Assembly: GCA_963772375.1 (NCBI GenBank)
Contig: CAVYXG010000005.1
Coordinates: forward strand, 124,001-188,000
Direction: 5' to 3'
DNA: 64,000 nt
Origin: DATBHM01 sp963772375
Lineage (GTDB): Bacteria > Actinomycetota > UBA4738 > JACQTL01
Shown here piece by piece: positions 25,611-34,357 of the stretch. The position numbers and the translations under genes were made by a program. The notes beneath the pieces were generated by a model. The model was not told where the DNA came from. It saw only the letters and a program-made list of their open reading frames with translations, and ran no database searches. Position 1 is the first letter of the stretch; each line of letters starts with the position of its first letter.

Positions 25611-26474
25611 GTGCCGACCTACACGCCGCCGCCCGACGACACGGCGCTGGCGCTGGGCGCGACGGTGGGGCCGTTCCGGCTGGACGACTTCCTGGGCGAG
25701 GGCGCCATGGCCCGGGTGTTCCGCGCCACCCGCACGGACACCGGCCAGGTCGTGGCCCTGAAGCTGCTGAAGCCGAAGCTCGCCGCCGACCCCGTGTTCC
25801 TCCGTCGGTTCGTCCACGAGGCCCGCGCCGCCGGGGAGGTCCGCCACCCCAACCTGGTGCCGATCCTCGACGCCGGCGAGGTGGACGGCCGACCGTACCT
25901 GGCGGTGGCGTTCGTCGGAGGGCGTTCCCTGGGAGCGCTGATCGAGGAACGCGGCCCGGTGTCGTTCCCCGTCGTGGTCGGCATCGCCCAGCAGGCCGGC
26001 GCGGGCCTCGACGCGCTGCACGCGGCCGGGCTGGTCCACCGCGACATCAAGCCGGCGAACATCCTGCTCTGGCCCGACGGCACGGCCGCCGTGACGGACT
26101 TCGGCCTGGCGAAGGGCCCGGCCTACACGGTGCTCACCAACCCCGGCCAGGTGATGGGGACGCTCGACTACCTGGCGCCCGAGCTGATCCGTGGCGGCAA
26201 GGGGACCGACCGCTCGGACCTGTATGCGTTCGGCTGCGTGATCTACGAGTGCCTCACCGGCAAACCACCGTTCGGGAGCCGCCCGATGTTCCAGCTTGCG
26301 CAGGCCATCCTGAACGAAGCCCCTCCCGACCCGACGATCGGCCGCCCCGACCTGCCGCAGCAGCTCGACTGGGCGGTGGGCCAGGCGCTGCTGAAGGACC
26401 CGAACCACCGCCCCCCGACCTGCGCCGTCTTCGCGCAGATGCTCGCCAACTGCGCCACCCCGTTCGCCGGATAG
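25611..26474 (+). CDS. Small soluble serine/threonine protein kinase
   Basis: 287 residues, kinase domain only. The glycine loop is GEGAMARVF, the catalytic Lys is in VALKLLKPKL, the catalytic loop is HRDIKPANIL, the metal motif DFGLA, and the P+1 loop GTLDYLAPE. There is no TM segment, PASTA domain or sensor domain, unlike the PknB at 57187. Substrates are unknown. The gene is alone between divergent and convergent neighbours. Confidence 0.9.
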   Translation: MPTYTPPPDDTALALGATVGPFRLDDFLGEGAMARVFRATRTDTGQVVALKLLKPKLAADPVFLRRFVHEARAAGEVRHPNLVPILDAGEVDGRPYLAVAFVGGRSLGALIEERGPVSFPVVVGIAQQAGAGLDALHAAGLVHRDIKPANILLWPDGTAAVTDFGLAKGPAYTVLTNPGQVMGTLDYLAPELIRGGKGTDRSDLYAFGCVIYECLTGKPPFGSRPMFQLAQAILNEAPPDPTIGRPDLPQQLDWAVGQALLKDPNHRPPTCAVFAQMLANCATPFAG

Positions 26475-26524
26475 GCGTGGTTCCGCCTCGCGCCGGGCAC
26501 GGCCCCACCGACGCGCGTCAGGCC

Positions 26525-27727
26525 CTACTCCGCTCGCGGGCGGTCCTCCGGCGGCGCACGGTCCTTCAGCGGCGACCCGTCCGCCCGGGAGAACACCGGC
26601 CCGGCGTCGGTCATCTCCACCCCGAACCCATCGTGCACGGCCCGATGGTGCCGGCGGCACAGCAGCACGAGGTTGCGAAGGTTGGTCTCCCCGCCGTCGG
26701 CCCAGTGCACCACGTGGTGGGCGTCGCACCACGGAGCGGGTCGGTCACACCCCGGGAAACGGCACTCACGATCCCTGGCGACGACAGCCCTTCGGAGCGA
26801 GGCAGGGACGACCCTGGTCCTTCGTCCCAACTCCAGGGGTTCTGTGTTCCCTCTGGTGATCACCCTGGACACGGAGGCGTCGCACGCGATGCGCCGGGCC
26901 GAGACCGCCGAGATGCTCCCGGACTCCTCCAGCTCACAGATCCCGCCCGTACGGCCCTCCAGCGTCTGCAGGTCCACGGTCACGGTGAGGTGGGGACGCT
27001 CCCCGGCCACCTCAGGACGGTCGGAGCGGTCCAGCCAGGCCCTGGTGATCTCCCCCAGGGCGTCGCAGCGCCGCTGAGAGGGGGAACGGTCGTCTTCCGC
27101 CCGTGAGCGGGCCCACACGTCGGTGACCGACCGCAGAGCCGTGATGAGGCTTTGTCCGGTCTCGGGGTCGAGGTTGCCGTCCACCCGGACCATCCCGTCG
27201 AACACCGGGGACACGTGCAGTCCGCGGCGGTCGTAGCGCTCACGATCGGCCCGGGAGGCGACGTCTTGGTCCACCGTGTCCCGCCAGTGAGCCAGCGCCC
27301 GGCGCAGGTCCCTAGCGGGAAGGGTTCTGGCGGCGTCCACCAGGGTGCCTTCGACTTTGGAGAACTCCTCCGGGGAGGCCTCCTGGGCCTGAGCCAGCTG
27401 TCCCACGGCGGTGGAGGAGACCTCCCCCTCGTACAGGGCCTCCCGGACCGAGGGCATGTGCTCCAGAGCTCTGGCCATCCTCACGGCCCGGGCCGCCTCG
27501 GACCACGAGGTCTGCATCCTGTGCTCGACCCACGACGTGATGGACAGGTGCCCGGATTCGGCGAACGAACCTCGGCGCTCAATCTCGGCCACGGTTCGGG
27601 CCGACTCTGCCTCCAGCACCCCGAAGGCCCGGCGGATCTCGCCCAGCCGATCCTCCAGCTCACCGTCGCTGAGATGAGGCAGTTCCACAGACCGAAGCTC
27701 ATCGAGTCCGGATCGCAGCGTGCTCAT
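26525..27727 (-). CDS. DUF222/HNH endonuclease (13E12 family)
   Basis: 400 residues: an N-terminal DUF222 helical region (~1-270) and a C-terminal HNH nuclease (CRFPGCDRPAPWCDAHHVVH, then LRNLVLLCRRHHRAVHDG). 13E12-family genes are abundant in Actinomycetota, often in mobile or repeated copies. Known mycobacterial members are DNA-damage inducible through LexA, and this copy has an SOS box at its start. The biological role of the family is unclear. Confidence 0.92.
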   Translation of the reverse strand: MSTLRSGLDELRSVELPHLSDGELEDRLGEIRRAFGVLEAESARTVAEIERRGSFAESGHLSITSWVEHRMQTSWSEAARAVRMARALEHMPSVREALYEGEVSSTAVGQLAQAQEASPEEFSKVEGTLVDAARTLPARDLRRALAHWRDTVDQDVASRADRERYDRRGLHVSPVFDGMVRVDGNLDPETGQSLITALRSVTDVWARSRAEDDRSPSQRRCDALGEITRAWLDRSDRPEVAGERPHLTVTVDLQTLEGRTGGICELEESGSISAVSARRIACDASVSRVITRGNTEPLELGRRTRVVPASLRRAVVARDRECRFPGCDRPAPWCDAHHVVHWADGGETNLRNLVLLCRRHHRAVHDGFGVEMTDAGPVFSRADGSPLKDRAPPEDRPRAE

Positions 27728-27736
27728 GAGGTATAT

Positions 27737-27750
27737 CGAACACCTGTTCG
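27737..27750 (-). promoter_or_regulatory. LexA/SOS box upstream of the HNH gene
   Basis: CGAAC-ACCT-GTTCG, a perfect match to the Gram-positive/actinobacterial SOS box core, ends 10 bases before the ATG of the HNH gene and overlaps the promoter region (TATACC on the minus strand). The site predicts repression by LexA and induction by DNA damage. Confidence 0.75.
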
Positions 27751-27924
27751 CTCGCCTTGTCAGTGAAGTTCGTCACACCTGGGCACGAACAACTTCCCCC
27801 AGCCCGGTCGGATCACGATCTGCTCGAACACCAGACGTTGGTCCGGGTGGTCTGGTCGATCCAGCACGTCGACGCGGTTGACCGGGTCGTGAACGAGCGG
27901 GTCCCGGCCGAGGCGGTCGGTCCA

Positions 27925-29370
27925 TCACATCCCGGCGTCGTCGGGGAGGACGTCGTCGTGGAACGCCGACGCCGGCGAGCGCCTGACCATCAGCACCACG
28001 ACCGAGAGCGCGACCGCGATGCTGACGAGGTCCAGCAGCACGCCGCGGTGGTCGCCCAGCCGCCCGATCGTCGCCGCGACGATGCACGCCTCCAGCACGA
28101 TCACGGCGAAACGCACGCCGAACCCCGGTTCGTGCCGGAGCCGGGATGCGATCACACACAGCACGGCCGCCAGGAAGATGCCCGCGATGCCGACCGGCGC
28201 GACGAGCGGCGCCGGCCCCACCGGCGACCCGATGCGGTCGCTCAGCAGCACCGCCACGCTGGCCAGACCGACGGCCAGGGCCTGGAGCGCGACCAGCACC
28301 CGGCTGCCGGCCGCCGCGGGCGTCAGGCGTTCGTCGTCCGACGGGTCGGGTTCGGGGTCCAGCACCGTGGACACCGCACGGATCAGCCCCACACTGGGCC
28401 GCCGAGGCAGGAAGGCCGCGTACCGGGACTCCCACCCGCTCGGCCGGAACTTCGCCTTGAACCGGCTGAGCGACGCGAAGTGGTAGCGAGCGTCGAATCG
28501 TTCGAATGCGAGCTTCAGGGCGCCGGACAGCCACCGCGCCCGGCGGTCCATCTGCCGTTCCGAACCGCGGAGCGGCGCGATCCCCAGCGTGGCGAACTGC
28601 GCGCCGTCAGCGGCCAGCCGTTCCAGCGCATCGACGATCAGCAGTTCGGTGGCCCCGGTGACGGTTCCCGGCACCCGGATCAGGTCCTCCAGATACCAGC
28701 CGTCGCGCCCGTGGACGGGCGTGCAGGCCAGCACAGCAACGACGTCGCCGTGCTGCCGCGCCAAAAAGATCCGCTTGTGCTCCGCCAGCGCGAGCGGCGC
28801 GGCCTGCATGAACGACCGCACCGGCCGACGCCCCAGCGACGCCTCCCAGGCGGACCGAACCCGCGAGATCTCCCCCTCGACACCGGGGTCCGAGGTCGAC
28901 GTGTACTCCTCGAACTCGACCCCCGCCCGCCGGGCGTGGTTGCACGCCCATCGCAGCCGCTTGCCGCGGTCCCCGCGGGGCCGGGCCCACGTGGCAAGGT
29001 CGAACACCGGCTCCTCGCCGATCTTCAGCACCGCGTACCCACCGGCCATGGCCAGCTCCGCGACGTCCTCCTGGACGGGCACCATGCACACTCGAAGCCG
29101 CTGCGTCCGCATGGCCTCGGTGAATTCGGCGAGGAGCGCCGGCACGTCGCCCGGCGCGCACAGCGGGTCGCCCCACGCCAGCGCGGTGCCGTGCTCGACG
29201 GCGTACGGCAGCCCGCCGTCCACGCGTTCGGACTCGAACAGCGACCACGGCCCGTCGTACATCGCGAGGAACGAGTTCGGGTTCCTCCCGTACCGTCGCA
29301 GCAGCTCGAGCAGTCGCCCACGCTCCGCGATGTCGAGCCCGGCAGCCGTCCGGGACCCCCTCCGGCGCAT
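27925..29370 (-). CDS. DUF2156 (phosphatidylglycerol lysyltransferase C-terminal-like) membrane protein
   Basis: 481 residues from ATG 29370. The first ~330 form a GNAT-like LPG_synthase_C domain (LAWGDPLCAPGDVPALLAEF, then YLEDLIRVPGTVTGATELLI, then FKAKFRPSGWESRYAAF). Four TM helices follow at ~370-465. In MprF/LysX the TM region precedes the catalytic domain; here it follows it. The enzyme may transfer an aminoacyl or acyl group to a lipid, but the substrate is unknown. An unassigned 197-bp stretch separates its end from the HNH gene. Confidence 0.8.
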   Translation of the reverse strand: MRRRGSRTAAGLDIAERGRLLELLRRYGRNPNSFLAMYDGPWSLFESERVDGGLPYAVEHGTALAWGDPLCAPGDVPALLAEFTEAMRTQRLRVCMVPVQEDVAELAMAGGYAVLKIGEEPVFDLATWARPRGDRGKRLRWACNHARRAGVEFEEYTSTSDPGVEGEISRVRSAWEASLGRRPVRSFMQAAPLALAEHKRIFLARQHGDVVAVLACTPVHGRDGWYLEDLIRVPGTVTGATELLIVDALERLAADGAQFATLGIAPLRGSERQMDRRARWLSGALKLAFERFDARYHFASLSRFKAKFRPSGWESRYAAFLPRRPSVGLIRAVSTVLDPEPDPSDDERLTPAAAGSRVLVALQALAVGLASVAVLLSDRIGSPVGPAPLVAPVGIAGIFLAAVLCVIASRLRHEPGFGVRFAVIVLEACIVAATIGRLGDHRGVLLDLVSIAVALSVVVLMVRRSPASAFHDDVLPDDAGM

Positions 29371-29423
29371 CCTGCCCAGATTGTGACCGAACCGGCCCTC
29401 CCGCAACAGCGGGACAGGCCCGC

Positions 29424-30347
29424 TCAACAGCGGGCGTTCGTCCGCAGGAACGAGAACACCGCCCGCTGCACGCGCGCGCTGTCCGGCGAGAGGTCGAGCA
29501 GGCCGAACCCGATCAGGCCGGCCGGCACGACCACCAGGCGAACATCCGACGAACCGGTCGCCCGTTCCAGCCGCCGGACCTCCGACACCGGCACGAAGCG
29601 GTCGCCCTGCAGCGTCACGTACAGCACGGGCGTCCGCAGCCGGGGCGCGGCGTCGAGCGCACCCTCCGGGCCGAACGGCCCTTCGATGTACTGCCCCCGG
29701 AGGGCCGCGGGGTCGAACGCCACCAGCGCGACCGGCGCCGGCCGCATCGACACCGCCGCGACGATCGCGGCGGCCGCTCCCCCGTATGAACCCGCCAGCA
29801 CGACGCACCGCGCGCCCTGCCGGCGGAGCGCCGCCGCGGCCGCCTCGACGTCGCGGTCCAGCCGCCCGGGGTTCGTCCCGCTCGAGCCCGACGAGCCCCG
29901 GTCGCGCCAGTCGAACACCTCCACCCGGTACCCGTGCTGCGCGAACAGCGCGGCCTCGGGAAGCTCCTCGCAGATCGAGTGCGGAACGTCCTCCGCCATC
30001 ACCAGGCCCTCCGGCCCGTGGCCGATCGTGGCCGCGGAGAGCGTCACGCCGTCCGAGGTGGTGATGTTCGTGGTCGTCGCATGGGCGCTGTCGAGGACGC
30101 CCGGACAGCGGTCGGCGAGCGGGGCCGGGGACGGGGCGGGCGACGGCGCGGACGACGTGGTGGGTCCGGCAGGGCTCGGTGACGACGGCCCAGGTGAGGA
30201 CGACGCGGGGGACGACGGCGACACGGCGGGCGAACCGGACGAGGCCGCGGGTGGAGTGGGGTTCGACGTCCCGCACGCCGCCGTCGTGGCGGCCAGCAGC
30301 GCGACGACCGCGCACCCAACGATCCACCGACCGGAACCCGGGGACAT
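29424..30347 (-). CDS. Secreted or lipid-anchored alpha/beta hydrolase
   Basis: 307 residues from ATG 30347. An N-terminal hydrophobic segment ending LLAATTAACG looks like a lipoprotein signal with a weak lipobox. A Ser/Pro-rich spacer (~30-80) leads into an alpha/beta hydrolase with nucleophile elbow GSYGG and a strand-loop RVEVFDWRDRGSS. The acid/His positions are less clear: the C-terminal His expected for a triad is not obvious, so it may be inactive or use a different residue. It lies 53 bases upstream of the DUF2156 gene in the same direction. Confidence 0.75.
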   Translation of the reverse strand: MSPGSGRWIVGCAVVALLAATTAACGTSNPTPPAASSGSPAVSPSSPASSSPGPSSPSPAGPTTSSAPSPAPSPAPLADRCPGVLDSAHATTTNITTSDGVTLSAATIGHGPEGLVMAEDVPHSICEELPEAALFAQHGYRVEVFDWRDRGSSGSSGTNPGRLDRDVEAAAAALRRQGARCVVLAGSYGGAAAAIVAAVSMRPAPVALVAFDPAALRGQYIEGPFGPEGALDAAPRLRTPVLYVTLQGDRFVPVSEVRRLERATGSSDVRLVVVPAGLIGFGLLDLSPDSARVQRAVFSFLRTNARC

Positions 30348-30429
30348 GGTGCGGGACAACCGTCCTTTCGTTCCCTCCCCCCTTTCGTCTACGCGCCGAT
30401 GGCGCGCCGCGGATTGCGACCCCACTACC

Positions 30430-31287
30430 ATGGCCTACTCCATGGCGAAGAAGACGAAGAACCGCTCGCGGGCGCAGCAGGCCCAGGCCCGCGCGAAGGC
30501 CGCGTCGCAGCGCGCGCAGTTGGCGGCGCCCGCGACCCGCCCGAAGTCCTCCGCGAAGGGGTCCTCGCCCGGCCCGGCCAACCGGCCCCGCCGCCTGTCG
30601 CAGCCCGCCGGGCAGGGCGGCGTGCGCGGCGGCATCCGCCGCGGTCTGGGACGGCCGCTCGTCATCGGCGTGGTCGCGGTGGTGCTGCTCGGGGGGTTCT
30701 ACGGCTACCAGTGGCTGCAGTCGAGGAAGGCGGCCGCGCCGCCGACGTTCGAACCGACCTCGCTCGACGTCGCCCAGGATCCGAACCTCGCCGGCCTCCA
30801 GACCGGCCCGCCGCCGTGGGACGCCGCGCTCGCCACGCTCCGCGAACGCCTCGGCCAGCTCCACCTCCCGGTACTGTCGAGCGAGGTGGTCGAACAGCAC
30901 TTCCACGTGCACCTCGACCTGTTCGTGAACGGGCGATCGGTGGCGGTTCCCGACGACGTGGGCCGCAACGAGGGCGGCGGCTTCCTCACCGTGATCCACA
31001 CCCACGACTCGAGCGGCATCGTCCACGTCGAGGCGCCGAAGAGCCCGCACTACAACCTGGGTCAGGTGTTCGACGTGTGGGGGGTCCGGTTCACCCCGAC
31101 GTGTCTCGGCGCGTCCTGCAACGAGGGCGACCGGCAGCTCCGCGTGTACGTTGGCGGAACACTCCTGCACGTCGACCCCCGGCGGCTGATCCTGAGCTCG
31201 CACCAGGAGATCGTGGTGACGTTCGGCACGCGCGCCCAGGTCCCGAACCCGGTCCCGTCGAAATACGGCTTCCCGATCGGCGCCTGA
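30430..31287 (+). CDS. Single-TM protein with extracytoplasmic His-rich domain, unknown function
   Basis: 285 residues (ATG 30430; ATG 30442 is an equally possible start). The N-terminus is strongly basic (MAKKTKNRSRAQQAQARAKA) with one TM at ~76-94. The C-terminal ~170 residues are beta-rich and His-rich (EQHFHVHLDLFVNGRS, then TVIHTHDSSGIVHVEAP), followed by a two-Cys motif CLGASC. The HFHVH and HTH clusters could bind metal. I do not recognise an assigned family. Confidence 0.72.
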   Translation: MAYSMAKKTKNRSRAQQAQARAKAASQRAQLAAPATRPKSSAKGSSPGPANRPRRLSQPAGQGGVRGGIRRGLGRPLVIGVVAVVLLGGFYGYQWLQSRKAAAPPTFEPTSLDVAQDPNLAGLQTGPPPWDAALATLRERLGQLHLPVLSSEVVEQHFHVHLDLFVNGRSVAVPDDVGRNEGGGFLTVIHTHDSSGIVHVEAPKSPHYNLGQVFDVWGVRFTPTCLGASCNEGDRQLRVYVGGTLLHVDPRRLILSSHQEIVVTFGTRAQVPNPVPSKYGFPIGA

Positions 31288-31294
31288 CCGGCGA

Positions 31295-31312
31295 CCGTCC
31301 GCACCCGGACGG
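31295..31312. terminator. Perfect 7-bp hairpin between convergent genes
   Basis: CCGTCCG-CACC-CGGACGG, eight bases after the stop of the His-rich protein and 12 bases before the end of the aldehyde dehydrogenase gene. Confidence 0.5.
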
Positions 31313-31323
31313 CTCGGAACCGG

Positions 31324-32784
31324 CTACAGGACCTTCCGCAGCACCTTCCGCTTGAGGTTCGACCACGGCGGGTACTGGACCGGGGGGTCGGGCTTCACGG
31401 GCTTCGTCATGATCGGGCGGCGGTTGCTGAACGTCTCGAACCCCTCGCGGCCGTGGTACGCGCCGTACCCGCTGTCGCCGACGCCGCCGAACGGCAGCCC
31501 CGGCACGGCGAAGTGCACCACCGTGGCATTCACGCAGGCGCCGCCGCTCGACGTCCTCGCCAGCACCCGCTGCTGCGCCGCGCGCGACTTCGCGAACACG
31601 TACAGCGACAGCGGCTTGGGGCGTGCGTTGACGAACCGGATCGCCGCGTCGAGGTCATCCACCGGGAGCACGGGGAGGATCGGCCCGAAGATCTCGTCCT
31701 GCATGAGGGCCGCGTCCGGGTCGACGCCTCGCAGGACGGTCGGCGCGATGTAGCGCGTGTCCGCGTCGACCTTGCCGCCGGCCACGACCTCCGTGAACCC
31801 GCCCTGATCGAGCAGGCCGGCCAGGCGTTCGAAGTGCGACGCACTGACGATCCGCGCGTAATCGGGACTGATGCGAGGGTCGTCTCCGAAGAACGTCCGG
31901 ATCTGCCCGCGCAGCGCCTCGACGAACGCGCGCTCGACGTCCCGGTGCACCAGCACGTAGTCCGGCGCGATGCAGGTCTGCCCCGCGTTGATCCACTTGC
32001 CGAACGCGATCCGCCGGGCCGCCACCCTGATATCGGCGTCGTCGTGCACGATGGCCGGGCTCTTCCCGCCGAGCTCGAGCGTGACCGGCGTGAGGTGCTT
32101 CGCGGCCGCGGTCGCGACGATCCGTCCGACCCGGGCGTTGCCCGTGTACAGGATGTGGTCGAACCGCTGCTCGAGGAGCTCGGTGGTCTCGTCGACCCCG
32201 CCCTCCACGACGGCGACCGCGTCGGGGTCGAGGTACTGGGGAACCAGCCGCGCCAGGGCCGCCGACGACGCGGCCGAGATCTCGGACGGCTTGCCGACCA
32301 CGGCGTTCCCCGCGGCGATCGCCGCGATCATCGGCTCAAGCAGGAGCTGGACGGGATAGTTCCACGGTGCGATCACCAGCACCACGCCGAGCGGCTCGCG
32401 GATGACGCGCGCGGTGGCCGGCTGCTGCACGACGGGCACGGAGACGCGCTCCGGGCGCATCCATTCGCCCATGTGCTTCAGCGTGTAGTCGACGTCGCGG
32501 ATGGTGAGCACCACGTCGGTGAGCCACCCCTCGACGGAGGGCTTGCCGAGGTCGGTCGTGAGCGCTTGCAGGAACTCGTCCTCGTGTTCGACCAGCATCA
32601 GCTTGATCGCGTCGAGCTGGCCGCGCCGCCAGGCCGCCGGGCGGGTCCTTCCCGTCTCGTACGTCGCCCGGAGGCGCTCGACGACGGCCGCGGCAGGTGA
32701 CGCCGCGGACGCCACGCCGAGCCGGAACGCCCCGTCGCCGTCCTGCGTCTCCGCCCGGTCGATCCCGGGAATCGCCTCCGCCAT
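31324..32784 (-). CDS. Aldehyde dehydrogenase (class 3-like)
   Basis: 486 residues. ATG 32784 was chosen because GAGGTGA precedes it by 7 bases. Motifs: cofactor-site PLGVVLVIAPWNYPVQLLLE, catalytic Glu in TLELGGKSPA, catalytic Cys in INAGQTCIAPDY, and EIFGPILPV. The C-terminal basic stretch (NLKRKVLRKVL) is typical of ALDH3-type fatty-aldehyde enzymes. The predicted role is NAD(P)-dependent oxidation of medium/long-chain or aromatic aldehydes; the substrate is not determinable here. Confidence 0.9.
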   Translation of the reverse strand: MAEAIPGIDRAETQDGDGAFRLGVASAASPAAAVVERLRATYETGRTRPAAWRRGQLDAIKLMLVEHEDEFLQALTTDLGKPSVEGWLTDVVLTIRDVDYTLKHMGEWMRPERVSVPVVQQPATARVIREPLGVVLVIAPWNYPVQLLLEPMIAAIAAGNAVVGKPSEISAASSAALARLVPQYLDPDAVAVVEGGVDETTELLEQRFDHILYTGNARVGRIVATAAAKHLTPVTLELGGKSPAIVHDDADIRVAARRIAFGKWINAGQTCIAPDYVLVHRDVERAFVEALRGQIRTFFGDDPRISPDYARIVSASHFERLAGLLDQGGFTEVVAGGKVDADTRYIAPTVLRGVDPDAALMQDEIFGPILPVLPVDDLDAAIRFVNARPKPLSLYVFAKSRAAQQRVLARTSSGGACVNATVVHFAVPGLPFGGVGDSGYGAYHGREGFETFSNRRPIMTKPVKPDPPVQYPPWSNLKRKVLRKVL

Positions 32785-32863
32785 GTCGATCACCTCTGCC
32801 TCTCGGTCGCGGGCCGTCACGGCATTGTCCCCGATCAGCAGAGGAACCATGTCCCGAAAGCGG

Positions 32864-33455
32864 TCAACGGAGGGCTCCCGCCAAGGCCAGACCGAGGGCC
32901 GCCAGCCCCAGCTGGACAGGAACCATGGCCATTCCGAGGACGGAGAAGCGCCGTGCCGTGAGCCGGACCCCGCCGTCACGCGCGATCCGCCGGCAGATCA
33001 GTGTGGCCCCCGAGCCGGTGAGGAGCAGGTTCGGCCGGACAGCCATCCCGAGGACGCCGGCCCAGGCGCCGGCGGCGGTCGTGGCGTGCACCGCCGCAGC
33101 GGCGGGGAGGCTGTTCGTCACCGCCGCGAGGAGCGATGACACGGCGACCTGGCGGGGGAACGCCCCGGCCAGCCGGAGGCCCGCCCCGAGCATCGCGCGG
33201 ACCGCCGTCGCCGCGAGGAACATCGGCACGAGGTCGGAGATCGCGCTTGGGCGCGGGCCGTCGTGCGCGGGGGTCGCCGCGTGGCGCGCGCGGCCGAGCC
33301 ACGGTCGCAGCCAGGACGACGACGGTCGCGGTCGCGACCAGCGCCCACGGGAGCCGGGCCTCCGCCACGAACGCACCCGCTCCGAGCGGGACGCGGCCCA
33401 GCACGAGCAGCGTCGTGACGTTCGACGTGGGAAGGAGGAACGACTCGCCGCGCGA
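32864..33455 (-). pseudogene. Decayed ArsB/SLC13-like anion (arsenite) transporter
   Basis: Two fragments in different minus-strand frames resemble ArsB. The upstream piece (~33455-33295, FLLPTSNVTTLLVL) matches the end of the first ArsB half. The downstream piece (~33290-32864; SSLLAAVTNSLPAAAAVHAT, then RPNLLLTGSGATLICRRIAR) matches the C-terminal half with its GPN/TPxGS-like region. The N-terminal ~150 residues and roughly 70 central residues are missing, and a frame change lies in a GCGCGCG run near 33290. This is a degraded exporter close to the arsenic island. Confidence 0.7.
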
Positions 33456-33777
33456 CCTGGCCATCGCGCGGCTGATCCGGCGCCTGCTCGACACGGGGGT
33501 CGGGGTCGAGGGCGTCCGGATGCTGAAGCGCCTCGCCGAGCGAGACCTCCGGTGGGCGTCGGGGACCGGCGACGACCTCGCGATGCTCGAGGAGGCGCTC
33601 ACCATCCTGTACCGGCGGAAGGCGTTCCGCGAGGAAGCCGGGATGGACGAGGAACAGTTCCCCGACGGGCGTCCGCCGCCCCCGCCGGACGGGCCGCCAC
33701 CTCCTCCGCCGGGAGGTCCGCCGGGCCCCGGACAAGGACCTTCAGCGAGTCCCGCCCCCCGTCGTCCCGGTCAGTGA
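33415..33777 (+). CDS. Hypothetical protein with Pro-rich C-terminus
   Basis: 120 residues from GTG 33415 (GTG 33427 also possible). The helical N-terminal half (LAIARLIRRLLDTGVGVEGV, then LAMLEEALTILYRRKAFREE) is followed by a PPPPPDGPPPPPPGG tail. It overlaps the antisense transporter remnant at its 5' end and the peptidase gene at its 3' end. There is no clear ribosome binding site for either start. It may be the end of a longer lost gene; the family is not recognised. Confidence 0.4.
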   Translation: MTFDVGRRNDSPRDLAIARLIRRLLDTGVGVEGVRMLKRLAERDLRWASGTGDDLAMLEEALTILYRRKAFREEAGMDEEQFPDGRPPPPPDGPPPPPPGGPPGPGQGPSASPAPRRPGQ

Positions 33778-34262
33778 CAGCCGTCGAACGAGAAATGGCC
33801 GGGGTCGGTGCTCGGTTCGGACTGGCACCACCCGGCGCGTTCGAGGGCGCGGATCACCCCCTGGGCGTCGAGGCTCCCCTGCGTGATGTCGATCGCGGCG
33901 CCGAGCTGATGGTACGAGGAGCCGGGCGACGCGCAGGTGCCCGGGCAGCCGTTCGCGTTGCTGCAGATGTTCCGACAGGCCTTCGCCTGCTCGTCGCACG
34001 ACCGGTAGCTCTGGACGACGGAGATCTGACCGTGGGCGAGGCGCTGCGCCTTCCGGTACGCCCGCATCGCGGTGGGCTGCAGCGTCACCCCGGCCACGGT
34101 CTTCAGTGGTGGGGCGGAGGCACAGGTGTCGCTCGGCCGCACCAGCGGGTCGTGGCCCCGCGTAAGCCAGACCACCACCCCGGCCACCGCGACGACCCCG
34201 ATCAGCGCGCCGGCGAGGACCCGCCGGTTGGCGACCGTCCGTCGAACCGCGTGCTTCGCCAC
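33771..34262 (-). CDS. M15-type D-alanyl-D-alanine carboxypeptidase-like protein
   Basis: 163 residues. One N-terminal TM/signal anchor (~15-34) precedes a VanY/M15 domain: SYRSCDEQ, then GSSYHQLGAAIDIT, then GHFSF. The SxHxxGxAxD-like and DPGHF motifs supply the zinc ligands. Several Cys (SCDEQAKACRNICSNANGC) suggest disulfides. It probably trims peptidoglycan stem peptides outside the membrane. Small for the family but apparently complete. Confidence 0.82.
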   Translation of the reverse strand: MAKHAVRRTVANRRVLAGALIGVVAVAGVVVWLTRGHDPLVRPSDTCASAPPLKTVAGVTLQPTAMRAYRKAQRLAHGQISVVQSYRSCDEQAKACRNICSNANGCPGTCASPGSSYHQLGAAIDITQGSLDAQGVIRALERAGWCQSEPSTDPGHFSFDGCH

Positions 34263-34357
34263 CCGCCGACCCTCTCACACGACGCCGGCTTGGGGCCGGT
34301 GCGTCGTGCGTCGGGGGGCCGTCCCGGCCGTATCGTGTTCCACACGGGAGGTGGCGA

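Noticed and set aside
29371..31203. An N-terminal extension of the DUF2156 protein to over 1000 residues
   Set aside because: The extension runs antisense through the hydrolase and His-rich protein genes and carries no recognisable domain; ATG 29370 starts the conserved region.
31977..31996. A fourth copy of the eCIS promoter motif
   Set aside because: GTCTGCCC is present but the GRYTCTG half is absent, and it lies inside the aldehyde dehydrogenase gene.
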